Positions 33,491 to 43,057 are shown, counted from the first letter of the stretch. The stretch is DNA of 64,000 bases from Rubrobacter taiwanensis (GCF_004337705.1 NZ_SKBU01000016.1:1-64000), one strand, 5' to 3'. Numbers and translations: made by a program. Notes: generated by a model not told the origin, from the sequence alone.

Positions 33491-34912
33491 ATGCTTCAGA
33501 CGGTCGACGTAGGGGAACGCTCTCTGGAGACCTACCGGGGGGTGGCGCCGGGAGAGATACTGGATGAGATCCTGCGCCACGCCGAGGATCTGCGCGGGGC
33601 GCGCGTGCTGCACCTGAACGCCACCCCTTACGGCGGAGGGGTCTCGGAGCTCCTGCGCTCGCTGGTCCCCCTGCTGAACGATCTGGGCGTGGCCGCCGAC
33701 TGGAAGGTCATAAGCGGCGATGACGCCTTCTTCCACGTCACCAAGACCATGCACAATGCTCTGCAGGGCGCTGCGAGGACGCTCGGCGAAGAAGAGAAGC
33801 ACACCTACCTGAAGAACTCCCGGCAGAACGCTGCGAACCTGGAGGAGGAGTACGACTTCGTCTTCGTCCACGATCCTCAGCCGGCGGCCATCCTGCCGAT
33901 GCGCGGCAGAGGCGAGGCCCGCTGGATCTGGCGCTGCCACATAGACACCTCCTCCCCCGAGAGAGGCGTGTGGGAGTTCCTGCGCGGCTACCTCGGAGAT
34001 TACGACGCTGCCGTCTTCACGATGCAGGAGTTCGTCCCCCCAGATCTCCCGGTCGGGCGGGTGGAGATCATACCGCCGGCCATAGACCCTCTAAGCCCCA
34101 AGAACCTCCCGCTCGCCGAGAGCATCGCCCGGCAGGTACTGGACTGGATCGGGGTGCGCCTGAGCCAACCATTCATAACCCAGGTCTCGCGTTTCGATCC
34201 CTGGAAGGACCCGCTGGGCGTCATAGAGGCGTACCGGCTGGTGCGCGAGGAGGTTCCCGGCCTTCAGCTCGCTCTGGTCGGCTCGATGGCCCTCGACGAC
34301 CCGGAGGGGTGGGAGATCTACCGCCAGATACAGGAAGCCGCCACGAACGATCCCCTGGTGCACGTCTTCACCAACCTCACGGGCGTGGGCAACATCGAGG
34401 TGAACGCCTTCCAGCGCCTCTCGGAGGTGATGGTGCAGAAGTCCATCCGGGAGGGGTTCGGGCTGGTCGTCTCCGAGGCGCTGTGGAAGGGGACCCCGGT
34501 GGTGGCCGGGAGGGCCGGCGGCATACCGCTGCAGATGGCCGACGGGGTCGGGGGCATCCTCATTGAGAGCGTCGAGGAGTGTGCCGAGGCCATCCTCCAG
34601 CTCCTCCGGGATCCCCGGCGCGCCGGAGAGCTGGGGGCGCGGGGCCGGGAGCGCGTGCGGGAGCACTTCCTCCTGCCGCGCCTGCTTTTGAACGAGCTCT
34701 CGCTCATGGAGGAGCTGGCGCGGGAACGACCGCTACGGCGCGTGCCGGCGGTCTCCGCCTCCCGGCGCGATCCGGTCTGCGGCATGGTGGTGGGCAACGC
34801 ACACCCCGAGCTCACCGCCACCCTAAACGGCCGCATCTACCACTTCTGCTCCGCGGCCTGCCGCGCCCGGTTTCTGGCGTGGCCGGAGCGGTACGTGCCC
34901 CCCTCTGGTTAA
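33491..34912 (+). CDS. treT: Trehalose synthase TreT (GT4) with C-terminal YHS domain
   Basis: 473 aa. Residues ~1-420 are a GT4 retaining glycosyltransferase of the TreT type: [36 protein letters not shown] and the E-x7-E element in [13 protein letters not shown]. TreT makes trehalose from NDP-glucose and glucose; R. xylanophilus is known to use it. Residues ~428-471 form a YHS domain: D-P-V-C-G-M then Y-H-F-C-S-A-A-C, a small metal-binding module usually found in copper or heavy-metal proteins. Such a fusion is unexpected. ATG 33491 is preceded by GGGAGG. Confidence 0.92.
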   Translation: MLQTVDVGERSLETYRGVAPGEILDEILRHAEDLRGARVLHLNATPYGGGVSELLRSLVPLLNDLGVAADWKVISGDDAFFHVTKTMHNALQGAARTLGEEEKHTYLKNSRQNAANLEEEYDFVFVHDPQPAAILPMRGRGEARWIWRCHIDTSSPERGVWEFLRGYLGDYDAAVFTMQEFVPPDLPVGRVEIIPPAIDPLSPKNLPLAESIARQVLDWIGVRLSQPFITQVSRFDPWKDPLGVIEAYRLVREEVPGLQLALVGSMALDDPEGWEIYRQIQEAATNDPLVHVFTNLTGVGNIEVNAFQRLSEVMVQKSIREGFGLVVSEALWKGTPVVAGRAGGIPLQMADGVGGILIESVEECAEAILQLLRDPRRAGELGARGRERVREHFLLPRLLLNELSLMEELARERPLRRVPAVSASRRDPVCGMVVGNAHPELTATLNGRIYHFCSAACRARFLAWPERYVPPSG

Positions 34913-35015
34913 TTCTGACCAGCACAATGAGCCATCTTGCTCAAGCCCTCTGCGCCCTCCCCCGGTAGAGTGCCGGTGGAAGGCCGGAGATACGAGACCA
35001 CAGGGGTTGCCGAAC

Positions 35016-37427
35016 ATGACACGGAGACGCTGGATCCGCTGGTATTCGGAGTTGAGCGCGGAGGACGTTCCTCTGGTCGGCGGGAAGAACGCTTCTCTGG
35101 GCGAGATGATAAGGGAGCTCTCCCCGCTGGGCGTGAGGGTGCCCGACGGGTTCGCCATCACCGCCGAAGCCTACCGCTACTTTCTTGAGGAGAACGGTCT
35201 CGCAGCTCCATTGAGGGATGAGATCTCGACCCTCGAGCGCGGCGGTACGGAGAGGCTCGTCCCGGTGAGCCACCGGGTGCGGGACATGATCCTGGGCGGG
35301 GACTTGCCGCCGGATCTCGCACGCGAGATAACCGACTCCTACCGTGAGCTCTCCGTGCGCTACGGCCAGCCCGACACCGACGTCGCCGTCCGCTCGTCCG
35401 CGACCGCCGAGGATCTGCCCGCTGCCAGCTTCGCCGGTCAGCAGGAGAGCTTCCTGAACGTCCACGGCGAGGCGCAGCTCCTGGAGTCGGTCAGGAAGTG
35501 CTTCGCCAGCCTCTTTACCCCACGGGCCATCAGCTACCGGGAGGACCTGGGCTTCGACCACTTCGAGGTGGCCCTCTCGGTGGGGGTGCAGAAGATGGTG
35601 CGCGCGGATCTGGCCAGCTCCGGCGTGATCTTCACCCTCGACCCCGATTCGGGCTTCGAGGACGTGATCCTGGTGACCTCCTCCTGGGGCCTCGGCGAGA
35701 GCATCGTACAGGGACGCGTCGTCCCCGACCAGTTCTACGTGCACAAGCCCACCCTGAAGCAGGGCTATGCCCCGCTCATCCGCCGGCAGGTGGGGAGCAA
35801 GGAGACCAAGCTCGTCTACGATGAGACGGGACACCGTTCGGTCAAGACCGTCCCGGTCGCGCCGGAAGACCGGCGCTCCCTCTCCGTCTCCGATAAGGAC
35901 GTTCTCACGCTCGCCCGGTGGGCGCTGCTCATCGAGGAGCACTACAGCGGCCGGCGCGGCCGGCCCACCCCCATGGACATAGAGTGGGCCAGAGACGGCA
36001 CAAGCGGGGAGCTCTTCATCGTTCAGGCGCGGCCCGAGACCGTGCACAGCCGCCGGGAAAGCCCGGCCCTGCGGCTCTACGAGCTGAAAGAGCGCGGCCC
36101 CGTGCTGGCGGAAGGGCTGGCCATCGGGAGCGCCATCTCTGCGGGCAGGGCCCGCCTGCTGCGAAACCCGGCCGCGATCGAGCGCTTCCGGCCCAAAGAG
36201 GTGCTCGTCACGGAGATAACCGATCCCGACTGGGAACCGATCATGAAGAGCGCCTCCGCCATCGTGACCGAGCGGGGAGGCCGTACCTCACACGCGGCCA
36301 TCGTGGCCCGCGAGCTGGGAATACCGGCGGTGGTGGGGGCGGCTGGCGCCACCGGGAAGATCGAGGACGGCCAGAGCGTCACCGTGTGCTGCGCCGAGGG
36401 AGAAGCGGGAAGGGTCTACGCCGGCATCCTGCCCTACGAGACGAAGCGGTTAGATCCCGCCGAACTCCCCCGGCCCCGGACGCGGATCATGATGAACGTC
36501 GGCGATCCCGAGCGCGCCTTCGAGCTCGCCCGGATCCCGAACGACGGGGTGGGCCTCGCGCGCATGGAGTTCATCTTCGCCGGCTGGGTCGGAATACATC
36601 CTCTGGCTCTGACCCGCTACGAGAGCCTCCCGCCGAAGATCCGGGCCGAGGTGGCGAGACGCACCGCCGGCTACGAGGATCGAACCCGCTTCTTCGTGGA
36701 CCGGCTGGCGCAGGGCATAGGAACGCTGGCCGCCGCCTTCTGGCCCCGGGAGGTGATCCTGCGCTTCTCGGACTTCAAGACCAACGAGTACGCACGCCTT
36801 CTAGGCGGCGAGCTCTTCGAGCCCGGTGAGGAGAACCCCATGCTCGGCTGGCGCGGCGCGAGCCGCTACTACCACCCCGACTACAGGGAGGGCTTCCTGC
36901 TGGAGGTCGAAGCCGTAAGGCGTGTGCGAAAGACCTTCGGCCTCAAGAACCTCAAGGTGATGGTTCCCTTCTGCCGCACTCCGGAGGAAGGCCGGCGGGT
37001 GCTGGCCGCAATGGAGGAGGGCGGCCTTATCCGGGGCGAGGACGGACTGGAGGTCTACGTGATGGCCGAGATACCCTCGAACATTATTCTGGCCCGGGAG
37101 TTCGCGCAGATCTTCGATGGCTTCTCCATCGGCTCCAACGACCTCACACAGCTCGTACTCGGCGTGGACCGCGACTCCGAACGGGTGGCGAACCTCTTCG
37201 ACGAGAACAACGAGGCCGTCCGGTGGGCGTGCGCCCAGCTCATAGAGCAGGCGCACGCCGCAGGGAAGAAGGTCGGTATCTGCGGGCAGGCCCCCTCGGA
37301 CTACCCGGAGTTCGCCGCCTTCTTGGCCGGGCGGGGCATCGACTCGATCAGCCTCAGCCCGGACGCCGTGATGACCACGGCCCTCAGGGTGCTCGAAGCC
37401 GAGGGAGAGCGGACACCGGCGGCGTAG
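35016..37427 (+). CDS. ppsA: Phosphoenolpyruvate synthase
   Basis: About 803 aa, full length. The N-terminal ATP-grasp region has [12 protein letters not shown] and S-S-A-T-A-E-D; the swivelling domain carries the phosphohistidine in [14 protein letters not shown]; the C-terminal PEP-binding barrel has I-G-S-N-D-L-T-Q-L and C-G-Q-A-P-S-D-Y-P. It converts pyruvate, ATP and water to PEP, AMP and phosphate for gluconeogenesis. I use ATG 35016; a TTG lies three codons upstream. Followed at once by stress-protein genes on the same strand. Confidence 0.95.
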   Translation: MTRRRWIRWYSELSAEDVPLVGGKNASLGEMIRELSPLGVRVPDGFAITAEAYRYFLEENGLAAPLRDEISTLERGGTERLVPVSHRVRDMILGGDLPPDLAREITDSYRELSVRYGQPDTDVAVRSSATAEDLPAASFAGQQESFLNVHGEAQLLESVRKCFASLFTPRAISYREDLGFDHFEVALSVGVQKMVRADLASSGVIFTLDPDSGFEDVILVTSSWGLGESIVQGRVVPDQFYVHKPTLKQGYAPLIRRQVGSKETKLVYDETGHRSVKTVPVAPEDRRSLSVSDKDVLTLARWALLIEEHYSGRRGRPTPMDIEWARDGTSGELFIVQARPETVHSRRESPALRLYELKERGPVLAEGLAIGSAISAGRARLLRNPAAIERFRPKEVLVTEITDPDWEPIMKSASAIVTERGGRTSHAAIVARELGIPAVVGAAGATGKIEDGQSVTVCCAEGEAGRVYAGILPYETKRLDPAELPRPRTRIMMNVGDPERAFELARIPNDGVGLARMEFIFAGWVGIHPLALTRYESLPPKIRAEVARRTAGYEDRTRFFVDRLAQGIGTLAAAFWPREVILRFSDFKTNEYARLLGGELFEPGEENPMLGWRGASRYYHPDYREGFLLEVEAVRRVRKTFGLKNLKVMVPFCRTPEEGRRVLAAMEEGGLIRGEDGLEVYVMAEIPSNIILAREFAQIFDGFSIGSNDLTQLVLGVDRDSERVANLFDENNEAVRWACAQLIEQAHAAGKKVGICGQAPSDYPEFAAFLAGRGIDSISLSPDAVMTTALRVLEAEGERTPAA

Positions 37428-37458
37428 ATTCCGCCCGGCAGAGGAGGAGAACGGGAGG

Positions 37459-37926
37459 ATGCAAGAGCGTATAGAGAAGATCCTGGTGGCCACTGACGGA
37501 TCGCGGGACTCCGAGCTGGCCGCCCGGAAGGCCACCGCGCTGGCGCAGGAGTTGGGAGCGGAGCTGCACGTGGTGCACGTCGTTCCCGTCGCGCCGCCGT
37601 ACTACCTCCCGGGCTATGATTCCGGAAGCCCCGGTTTCTACGAGGAAGACTTCCGGAAAGCCCGGGATCTGCTGGAAGAGCAAGTGCATAAGTTACGCGA
37701 AGCGGGCGTCGAGCCGGCCGGAAGCCACCTGAGGACGGGCGAACCGGACTCGGAAGTGGTCGAGCTGGCCGAGGAGATAGGGGCGGATCTCATCGTGGTG
37801 GGCAGCCGCGGCGCGAGCCCTCTGGTGCGCCCCCTGATCGGGAGCGTCTCGAGCAGCATCGTGACTCACGCCCACTGCCCAGTCCTGGTCGTTCGCGCAG
37901 AGGAAACGGCTTTGAGAAGGGAGTAG
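37459..37926 (+). CDS. Universal stress protein, single UspA domain
   Basis: 155 aa with the nucleotide-binding pattern: V-A-T-D-G-S near the N-terminus and G-S-R-G-x8-G-S-V-S-S-S at the C-terminus, the ATP-binding G-2x-G-9x-G-S form. ATG is preceded by GGGAGG. It lies 31 bp after ppsA and 2 bp before the tandem Usp gene, so the three likely form one transcript. Confidence 0.93.
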   Translation: MQERIEKILVATDGSRDSELAARKATALAQELGAELHVVHVVPVAPPYYLPGYDSGSPGFYEEDFRKARDLLEEQVHKLREAGVEPAGSHLRTGEPDSEVVELAEEIGADLIVVGSRGASPLVRPLIGSVSSSIVTHAHCPVLVVRAEETALRRE

Positions 37927-37928
37927 AT

Positions 37929-38822
37929 ATGTTGCCCGAGAAGATACTGCTGGCGACCGACGGCTCGCAGGAAGCCGCCCGGGCAGCGCAGACGGCGGCT
38001 GAGCTGGCAGAGAAGACCGGAGCAGAGCTGCACGTAGTGCACGTGGGACACATGCCCGACGTCTTCTACGAAGCTCCGGGAGGCTGGATGCTGGACTGGG
38101 AGCTCGTGGAGAAGATGCGGGAGAACGCCAGAGAAGAGGCCGCAAAGAGGCTCGAAGAATGGGTCCGGGAGGTCGCAGGACCTGGCAGGACGGCCGTGCA
38201 AACCCACGCTAAGGTAGGCAGGCCCGAGGCCGAGATCGTGCAGCTGGCCGAGGAGCTGGATGCCGACTTAGTGGTGGTGGGAAGCCGCGGCCTCGGGCGC
38301 CTCCGGCGGGCTCTGATGGGGAGCGTCTCAGAGAGCGTGCTGCACTACGCCCACTGCTCCGTTCTGGTCGCCCGGGGCACGCCCCTCAGCTTCCCCGTGA
38401 AGATCCTGATCGCCGTGGACGGTTCGCAGGAGGCCGCCCGGGCGGCGCAGACAGCGGCTGAGCTGGCAGAGAAGACCGGATCGGAGCTGCACGTGGTGCA
38501 CGTGGGTGTGCTGGAACCCGTCTACCATCCTGAGAGACACGGATATCCGGCATACCGCGAGAGGATCGAGGAAGAGGTCCTGAGGCTGCTCGAAGAGCAG
38601 GTCGAACGGCTAAAGAAGACCGGAAAGGAGGTCGTCAGGTCTCACCCCCGGCTGGGCCGTGCGGACGAGGAGATCCTCGCCGTGGCCGGAGAGATCGGAG
38701 CGGAGCTCATCGTCACCGGCAACCGGGGCCTCAGCCCCTTGAAGCGCGTCCTCATGGGCAGCGTCTCGGACAGCGTCGTCCGGCACGCCCGCTGCCCGGT
38801 CCTGGTAGTGCGCGGCCGGTGA
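37929..38822 (+). CDS. Tandem-domain universal stress protein
   Basis: 297 aa with two UspA domains (~1-149 and ~155-297). Each begins with a version of A-T-D-G-S or A-V-D-G-S and ends with G-S-R-G or G-N-R-G plus G-S-V-S. The first halves of both domains are nearly identical (Q-E-A-A-R-A-A-Q-T-A-A-E-L-A-E-K-T-G), so this arose by a recent internal duplication. Tandem Usps are typical of actinobacteria under stress or hypoxia. It immediately follows the single-domain Usp gene. Confidence 0.93.
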   Translation: MLPEKILLATDGSQEAARAAQTAAELAEKTGAELHVVHVGHMPDVFYEAPGGWMLDWELVEKMRENAREEAAKRLEEWVREVAGPGRTAVQTHAKVGRPEAEIVQLAEELDADLVVVGSRGLGRLRRALMGSVSESVLHYAHCSVLVARGTPLSFPVKILIAVDGSQEAARAAQTAAELAEKTGSELHVVHVGVLEPVYHPERHGYPAYRERIEEEVLRLLEEQVERLKKTGKEVVRSHPRLGRADEEILAVAGEIGAELIVTGNRGLSPLKRVLMGSVSDSVVRHARCPVLVVRGR

Positions 38823-38862
38823 TGGACTTCTATAACCCCTGTCCTCCACACTCGCCAGAGCA

Positions 38863-39072
38863 CCGCTGAGACGCGCCGGGACACCTCAAACACGCTTCCA
38901 CGACCTCCGGCACACGGCGGCGCCGCTGCTTCTCTCAAAGGGCGCTCACCCCAAGTACGTTCAGGAGCTACTGGGACACGCCAACATCTCCATAACCCTG
39001 GATACCTACTCCCACGTGCTGCCCAACATGCAGGACGGCGCGGTCCGGGCCCTCGAAGACACCCTCTCCTGA
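38863..39072 (+). pseudogene. C-terminal fragment of a tyrosine recombinase/integrase
   Basis: About 69 codons encode the end of a phage-type integrase: H-D-L-R-H-T catalytic Arg box, G-H-A-N-I-S-I-T with the second His, and the nucleophile Tyr in L-D-T-Y-S-H-V. The N-terminal DNA-binding part and first catalytic Arg are absent, and no start codon is seen. It lies 75 bp from the 3' end of tRNA-Ala, a common integration target, so it marks a lost integrated element. Confidence 0.85.
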
Positions 39073-39085
39073 CGGGTTGCTGCAC

Positions 39086-39115
39086 AAAGCCCCCGGCCCG
39101 AAAACCGGGGGCTTT
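39086..39115. terminator. Hairpin terminator after tRNA-Ala / integrase fragment
   Basis: An 11-bp perfect stem (AAAGCCCCCGG / CCGGGGGCTTT) with an 8-nt loop, followed on the plus strand by CGTTT. It works in either direction and sits just downstream of the minus-strand tRNA-Ala gene. Confidence 0.8.
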
Positions 39116-39147
39116 CGTTTCCCCACCATTTGCAGGGATTTCAGGAG

Positions 39148-39221
39148 TGGAGCCGAGGGGATTCGAACCCCTGACCTCCGCCGTGCAAAGGCGGCGCTCT
39201 CCCTATCTGAGCTACGGCCCC
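39148..39221 (-). tRNA. tRNA-Ala (anticodon TGC)
   Basis: A 74-nt cloverleaf with complete stems. The acceptor pairs GGGGCCG with CGGCTCC including the alanine identity pair G3-U70, the anticodon loop is TTTGCAC, and TTCGAAT is in the T loop; discriminator A. CCA is not encoded. A TAGAAT element about 12 nt upstream on the minus strand may be its -10 box. Confidence 0.98.
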
Positions 39222-39379
39222 ACGGGTACCGGGATATTCTACCGCGTTCTGAGCCGTCCGTTTTGGGACTAGACCATGGTCAGCAGGGCTTGATCCGCCC
39301 GGGTGCGCGAGCGGGACCCGGCGAGCAGGGTCTTACTCCGGTGACCGGGCGTGCAATACGGCGCCACCGGGGTTTCGTG

Positions 39380-39511
39380 AAGAGCCTTCAACTTAGTGTT
39401 CCCCCGGCCTTCTCCGGCTCCTTCTACCTCTGCGCCGCCCTCGTGGCCTCCGCCCTCCTCCTGGTCTACCCGGACCGCCGCAAGACGCCCCCCGGCAGCC
39501 TTGGTGTATAG
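39380..39511 (+). pseudogene. Possible C-terminal remnant of a membrane transporter
   Basis: In this gap of about 330 bp (39222-39548) a short frame ends with a convincing terminal membrane helix (G-S-F-Y-L-C-A-A-L-V-A-S-A-L-L-L-V-Y-P) and a basic tail, the usual end of an MFS permease. Nothing upstream continues it. It is weak evidence for a decayed transporter; the rest of the gap shows nothing but the tRNA promoter side. Confidence 0.3.
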
Positions 39512-39548
39512 TCGGCAGACACGCGGACGAGACGCGAGGAGGAGCGAT

Positions 39549-40895
39549 ATGGCGGACAGATACGACGCGGTGGTACTGGGGATGGGCCCCGGCGGGGAGG
39601 TTGCGGCGAGCCGCCTGATAAGCGGGGGCCTGAGGGTAGCGGTGGTGGAGCGGGAGCTCATCGGCGGGGAGTGCGCCTACTGGGCGTGCATCCCGTCGAA
39701 GACGCTGCTGAGGCCGCCGGAGGTCAGGAGCGAGGCGCAGCGGGCCTTCGGGACCGGGATTCCGGAGCTGGACCGGGGCGGCCTCTTCGACTACCGGGAC
39801 TGGATGATCCGGAACCTCGACGACTCGGCGCAGGTGGAGGGCTACGAGCAGCGGGGAGCCACGGTCATAAAGGGGGAGGGTAGGATCTCCGGCCCCGGCC
39901 GGGTCGAGGTGGGCGGGGAGATCCTGGAGGCGGAGCACATCGTCGTCGCCACCGGCTCGGCCCCGAACGTGCCTCCGGTGGAGGGCCTCGAAGGGGTGAC
40001 CGTGTGGACCAACCGGGAGGCCACCACCAGCCGCGAGGTGCCGGACAGAACGCTCATCATCGGCGGGGGGCCAAACGGGATAGAGGCGGCCCAGTGGCTC
40101 TCGCGCCTGGGCTCCCGGGTCACCGTGGTCCAGTCGGCGGACAGGCTCATAGACCGCGAGGACCCGGAGGTCGGGAGGCTCATAGAGGAGGCCCTGGAGG
40201 AGGAGGGCGTAACGGTCCTCACCGGCCGGCAGGCGGTGAGGGCGCGCAAAGAGGACGGGCGGACCGTGATAGAGCTGGACGACGGCTCGGAGGCGGAGAC
40301 CGACGTGGTACTGATCGCTGCCGGGCGCAGGCCCCGGACGCAGGGGCTTGGGCTGGAGACGGTCGGCGTGGAAGCGGAGGGCGGCGCCGTTCCCGTGGAC
40401 GAGCGCTGCCGGGCCGCCGACGGGGTGTGGGCCATCGGCGACGTGACGGGGGTGGCGCTCTTCACCCACGTGGCCAAGTACCAGGGCCGGGTCGCCGCCG
40501 ACAACATCCTCGGCAAAGAGCAGCGTGCCGACTACCGCGGCATCCCCCGGGTGGTCTTCTCCGACCCGGAGATCGCCGCCTGCGGCCTCACCGCAGAGCA
40601 GGCGAGAGAGCAGGGGATCGACGCCGCCGTCGCCACCGTAAAGCTCCCCGAGGTGCTCGCCAGACCCTGGACCTACGAGGAGAGCCCGCGGGGGCACCTG
40701 GGCCTGATCGCCGACCGGAAGCAGGGGGTGCTCGTCGGGGCGTGGGCCGTCGCCCCGCAGGCCGGGGAGTGGATCCACCAAGCCTCCCTGGCCATCCGGG
40801 CGGGAATCCCCATAGAGCGCCTGCTCGACACGGTGGCCCAGTTCCCTACCTACTCCGAAGGCTACCTGAACGCGCTGGAGGAGCTGGACCTCTAG
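39549..40895 (+). CDS. Pyridine nucleotide-disulfide oxidoreductase, dihydrolipoyl dehydrogenase-like
   Basis: 448 aa from ATG 39549 with GGAGGAG upstream. FAD-binding G-M-G-P-G-G near the N-terminus, redox-active disulfide C-x4-C in E-C-A-Y-W-A-C-I-P-S-K, NAD(P)-binding I-G-G-G-P-N-G-I-E-A and A-I-G-D-V-T-G. The C-terminal active-site base, normally in H-P-T, reads F-P-T-Y-S-E, so the proton relay of true lipoamide dehydrogenase is missing. It may be a ferredoxin/quinone or small-disulfide reductase rather than the E3 of the pdh operon. Stands alone upstream of the mercury operon. Confidence 0.85.
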   Translation: MADRYDAVVLGMGPGGEVAASRLISGGLRVAVVERELIGGECAYWACIPSKTLLRPPEVRSEAQRAFGTGIPELDRGGLFDYRDWMIRNLDDSAQVEGYEQRGATVIKGEGRISGPGRVEVGGEILEAEHIVVATGSAPNVPPVEGLEGVTVWTNREATTSREVPDRTLIIGGGPNGIEAAQWLSRLGSRVTVVQSADRLIDREDPEVGRLIEEALEEEGVTVLTGRQAVRARKEDGRTVIELDDGSEAETDVVLIAAGRRPRTQGLGLETVGVEAEGGAVPVDERCRAADGVWAIGDVTGVALFTHVAKYQGRVAADNILGKEQRADYRGIPRVVFSDPEIAACGLTAEQAREQGIDAAVATVKLPEVLARPWTYEESPRGHLGLIADRKQGVLVGAWAVAPQAGEWIHQASLAIRAGIPIERLLDTVAQFPTYSEGYLNALEELDL

Positions 40896-40995
40896 ACAGC
40901 GGCAAGAAAACGGGAAGAGTAGCCACCACCAAGGCGCTGCGCCGGCCGGGCGCAAACGCATCGGCCGGCGCTACCCACATCCCGCCTCCCAACCG

Positions 40996-41027
40996 TTGAC
41001 AAATTCTGATTGGCAAATATTATTTGC
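40996..41027 (+). promoter_or_regulatory. mer operon promoter with overlapping palindromic operator
   Basis: TTGACA (40996-41001), a 16-bp spacer and TATTAT (41018-41023) form a near-consensus promoter. A perfect palindrome GCAAATA-T-TATTTGC (41013-41027) covers the -10 box, just where a repressor would block RNA polymerase. The ArsR-type regulator at 42680 in the same operon is the obvious candidate to bind it, releasing on Hg(II). Confidence 0.8.
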
Positions 41028-41053
41028 ATAAACGAATGTATGGAGGTGCGGCT

Positions 41054-42664
41054 TTGGGTGGCGGGAGGATAAGGATACGGATCGGGGCCATGACGCGCCC
41101 CCGCTGCGAGGAGGCGGTGAGCCGGGCGCTGGAGGGTGCCGGGGCGCGCGGCGTCCGTGCGGACTTCCGGCGGGGCGAGGCCGTCTTTGAGGCACCGGAG
41201 GGCGTGGACGGGGAGGGGCTGAGGGAGGCCGCAGGCGTGGAGGGTTCTCTGGGGCGGACCGGCGGGGGAAGTGTGGACTACGACCTGGCGATCATCGGCT
41301 CGGGCAGCGCGGCGTTTGCGGCGGCGATCCGGGCCTCTGGAGAGGGGGCGCGGGTCGCCGTGATCGAGCGCGGGACGGTCGGGGGAACGTGCGTGAACGC
41401 GGGGTGCATCCCCTCGAAGAACCTGCTCGCGGCGGCGGAGGCATACCACCGGGCCGCGGGCCACCCCTTCCGGGGCATCGAGACGAAGGCCGGGGCAGTG
41501 GACTTTGGGGCGCTCGTCGGGATGAAGGCGGAGGTCGTCTTAAAGCTGCGCCGGGAGAAGTACGAGGAGCTCGCGGAGGAGTACGGGTTCGGGATAATCC
41601 GGGGGGAGGCCGCCTTCGTCTCGCCCGAGGCCATCGAGGCCGGGGGCAGGAGGATCACGGCGCAGAGGTTCCTGATCGCGACGGGGGCTGCGCCGTGGGT
41701 CCCGCCCGTAGCGGGGCTCGAGGAGGCGGGCTACCTCACCTCCACGAGCGCGATGGAGCTCAAGGAGCTGCCGGAGTCGCTCGTCGTCATCGGCGGCAAC
41801 TACATCGGGCTCGAGATGGGGCAGCTCTTCGCCGATCTGGGGAGCAAGGTAACCATCGTGGAGATGCTCGACCGGCTCGTTCCCGGCGAAGAGCCCGAGG
41901 TCTCGCGGTGGATCGAACGCATCCTGCGGGAGCAGGGCGTCGAGGTGATCACCTCCGCCCGGGTCGGCCGCGTTGAAGGAGGCGGGAAGAAGACCGTCGT
42001 GGCGGAGGCCGGCAGAAAAGAGCGCAGGATGGAGGCAGAGGAGGTGCTCGTCGCCACCGGCCGCCGCCCGGTCCTCGACGGGCTCGGCCTGGAGAAGGCC
42101 GGGATAGAGCGCGACGGGCGCGGCGCCCTGGTGCTGGACGAGACCCTCCGAACGACCAACCCGCGGGTCTTCGCGGCGGGGGATGTCACCGGGGCCCCGC
42201 AGTTCGTCTACGTCGCGGCCGCGCAGGGCACCCTCGCCGCCGAGAACGCCCTGCTTGGGGCCGGGCGCAAGGTGGACTACGAGGCGCTGCCGCGGGTGAC
42301 GTTCACCACGCCGAACATCGCCGCGGCGGGCCTGACCGACGCCCGGGCGCGCGAGCTGGGCTACCGCTGCGAGTGCCGGGTTGTGGGCCTGGAGAACGTC
42401 CCCCGGGCCATCGTCAACCTGGACACCCGCGGGATGGTCAAGATCGTCGCCGAGCAGGGGAGCGGGAGGGTCCTCGGGGTGCACGCCGTCGGGGACAGCG
42501 CCGGTGAGATCATCCTGGCCGGGGTGTACGCGGTGAAGTTCGGCCTCACCGTGCGGGATCTCGCCGAGACCTGGGCCCCGTACCTGACGATGTCCGAGGG
42601 GATAAGGCTCGCCGCCCAGGCCTTCGGGCGCGACGTCTCGAAGCTCTCCTGCTGTGCGGCGTGA
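41054..42664 (+). CDS. merA: Mercury(II) reductase
   Basis: 536 aa. The TTG 41054 start has GGAGG 7 nt upstream; the frame is open to within the operator but other starts lack a site. Residues ~1-70 form an NmerA-like HMA domain whose G-M-T-C-x-x-C is altered to A-M-T-R-P-R-C, leaving one cysteine. The catalytic core follows: I-I-G-S-G-S-A-A, active disulfide G-G-T-C-V-N-A-G-C-I-P-S-K, A-A-G-D-V-T, and the diagnostic C-terminal pair in L-S-C-C-A-A that hands Hg(II) to the inner site. NADPH-dependent reduction of Hg(II) to Hg(0). First gene of the mer operon. Confidence 0.95.
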   Translation: MGGGRIRIRIGAMTRPRCEEAVSRALEGAGARGVRADFRRGEAVFEAPEGVDGEGLREAAGVEGSLGRTGGGSVDYDLAIIGSGSAAFAAAIRASGEGARVAVIERGTVGGTCVNAGCIPSKNLLAAAEAYHRAAGHPFRGIETKAGAVDFGALVGMKAEVVLKLRREKYEELAEEYGFGIIRGEAAFVSPEAIEAGGRRITAQRFLIATGAAPWVPPVAGLEEAGYLTSTSAMELKELPESLVVIGGNYIGLEMGQLFADLGSKVTIVEMLDRLVPGEEPEVSRWIERILREQGVEVITSARVGRVEGGGKKTVVAEAGRKERRMEAEEVLVATGRRPVLDGLGLEKAGIERDGRGALVLDETLRTTNPRVFAAGDVTGAPQFVYVAAAQGTLAAENALLGAGRKVDYEALPRVTFTTPNIAAAGLTDARARELGYRCECRVVGLENVPRAIVNLDTRGMVKIVAEQGSGRVLGVHAVGDSAGEIILAGVYAVKFGLTVRDLAETWAPYLTMSEGIRLAAQAFGRDVSKLSCCAA

Positions 42665-42679
42665 GGGAAGGAGGCGCGG

Positions 42680-43057
42680 ATGCCGGAGAAGACGCGGGAG
42701 AAGGTGCCGCTCCGGGAAGTTAGGATCGGGAGGGACAGCCCGGACATGAAGGTAATAGCCAGGCTCTTCGACGGGTTCGCCGACCCCACCAGGATGTCCA
42801 TACTCGCGTACCTGGCGCGGCGGGGCGAGGCCGGGGTCTCCGAGATCGTCGAGGCCGTGGGCGCGACCCAGCCGCGGGTCTCGGTCCACCTGCGGTGTCT
42901 CGCCTGGTGCGGCTACGTCCGGGGGAGGCGCGAGGGCAGGCGGGCCTACTACGCGATAGCCGACGAGCGGGTGCTCAGCATGCTCCGGCTGGCGGAGGAG
43001 CTCCTGGCGGACAACCGGGAGCACGTCGAGGCCTGCGAGGTCACCGGCGAATGCTAG
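42680..43057 (+). CDS. ArsR/SmtB-family metal-sensing repressor (mer regulator)
   Basis: 125 aa winged helix protein: A-D-P-T-R-M-S-I-L-A-Y-L-A-R and recognition helix T-Q-P-R-V-S-V-H-L. Cysteines C-L-A-W-C in the following helix and two more near the C-terminus (H-V-E-A-C-E-V-T-G-E-C) match the CmtR/actinobacterial MerR-type sensor site for Hg, Cd or Pb. It lies 15 bp after merA. It should bind the palindrome at 41013-41027 and autoregulate the operon. Actinobacterial mer operons typically use such ArsR proteins in place of MerR. Confidence 0.92.
   Translation: MPEKTREKVPLREVRIGRDSPDMKVIARLFDGFADPTRMSILAYLARRGEAGVSEIVEAVGATQPRVSVHLRCLAWCGYVRGRREGRRAYYAIADERVLSMLRLAEELLADNREHVEACEVTGEC

Noticed and set aside
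39549-40895. Calling the flavoprotein the E3 subunit of the pdh operon
   Set aside because: It is 29 kb away and lacks the catalytic His of lipoamide dehydrogenase.
40996-43057. MerR-family regulator of the mer operon
   Set aside because: The regulator is a winged helix ArsR/SmtB protein, not a MerR-type protein.
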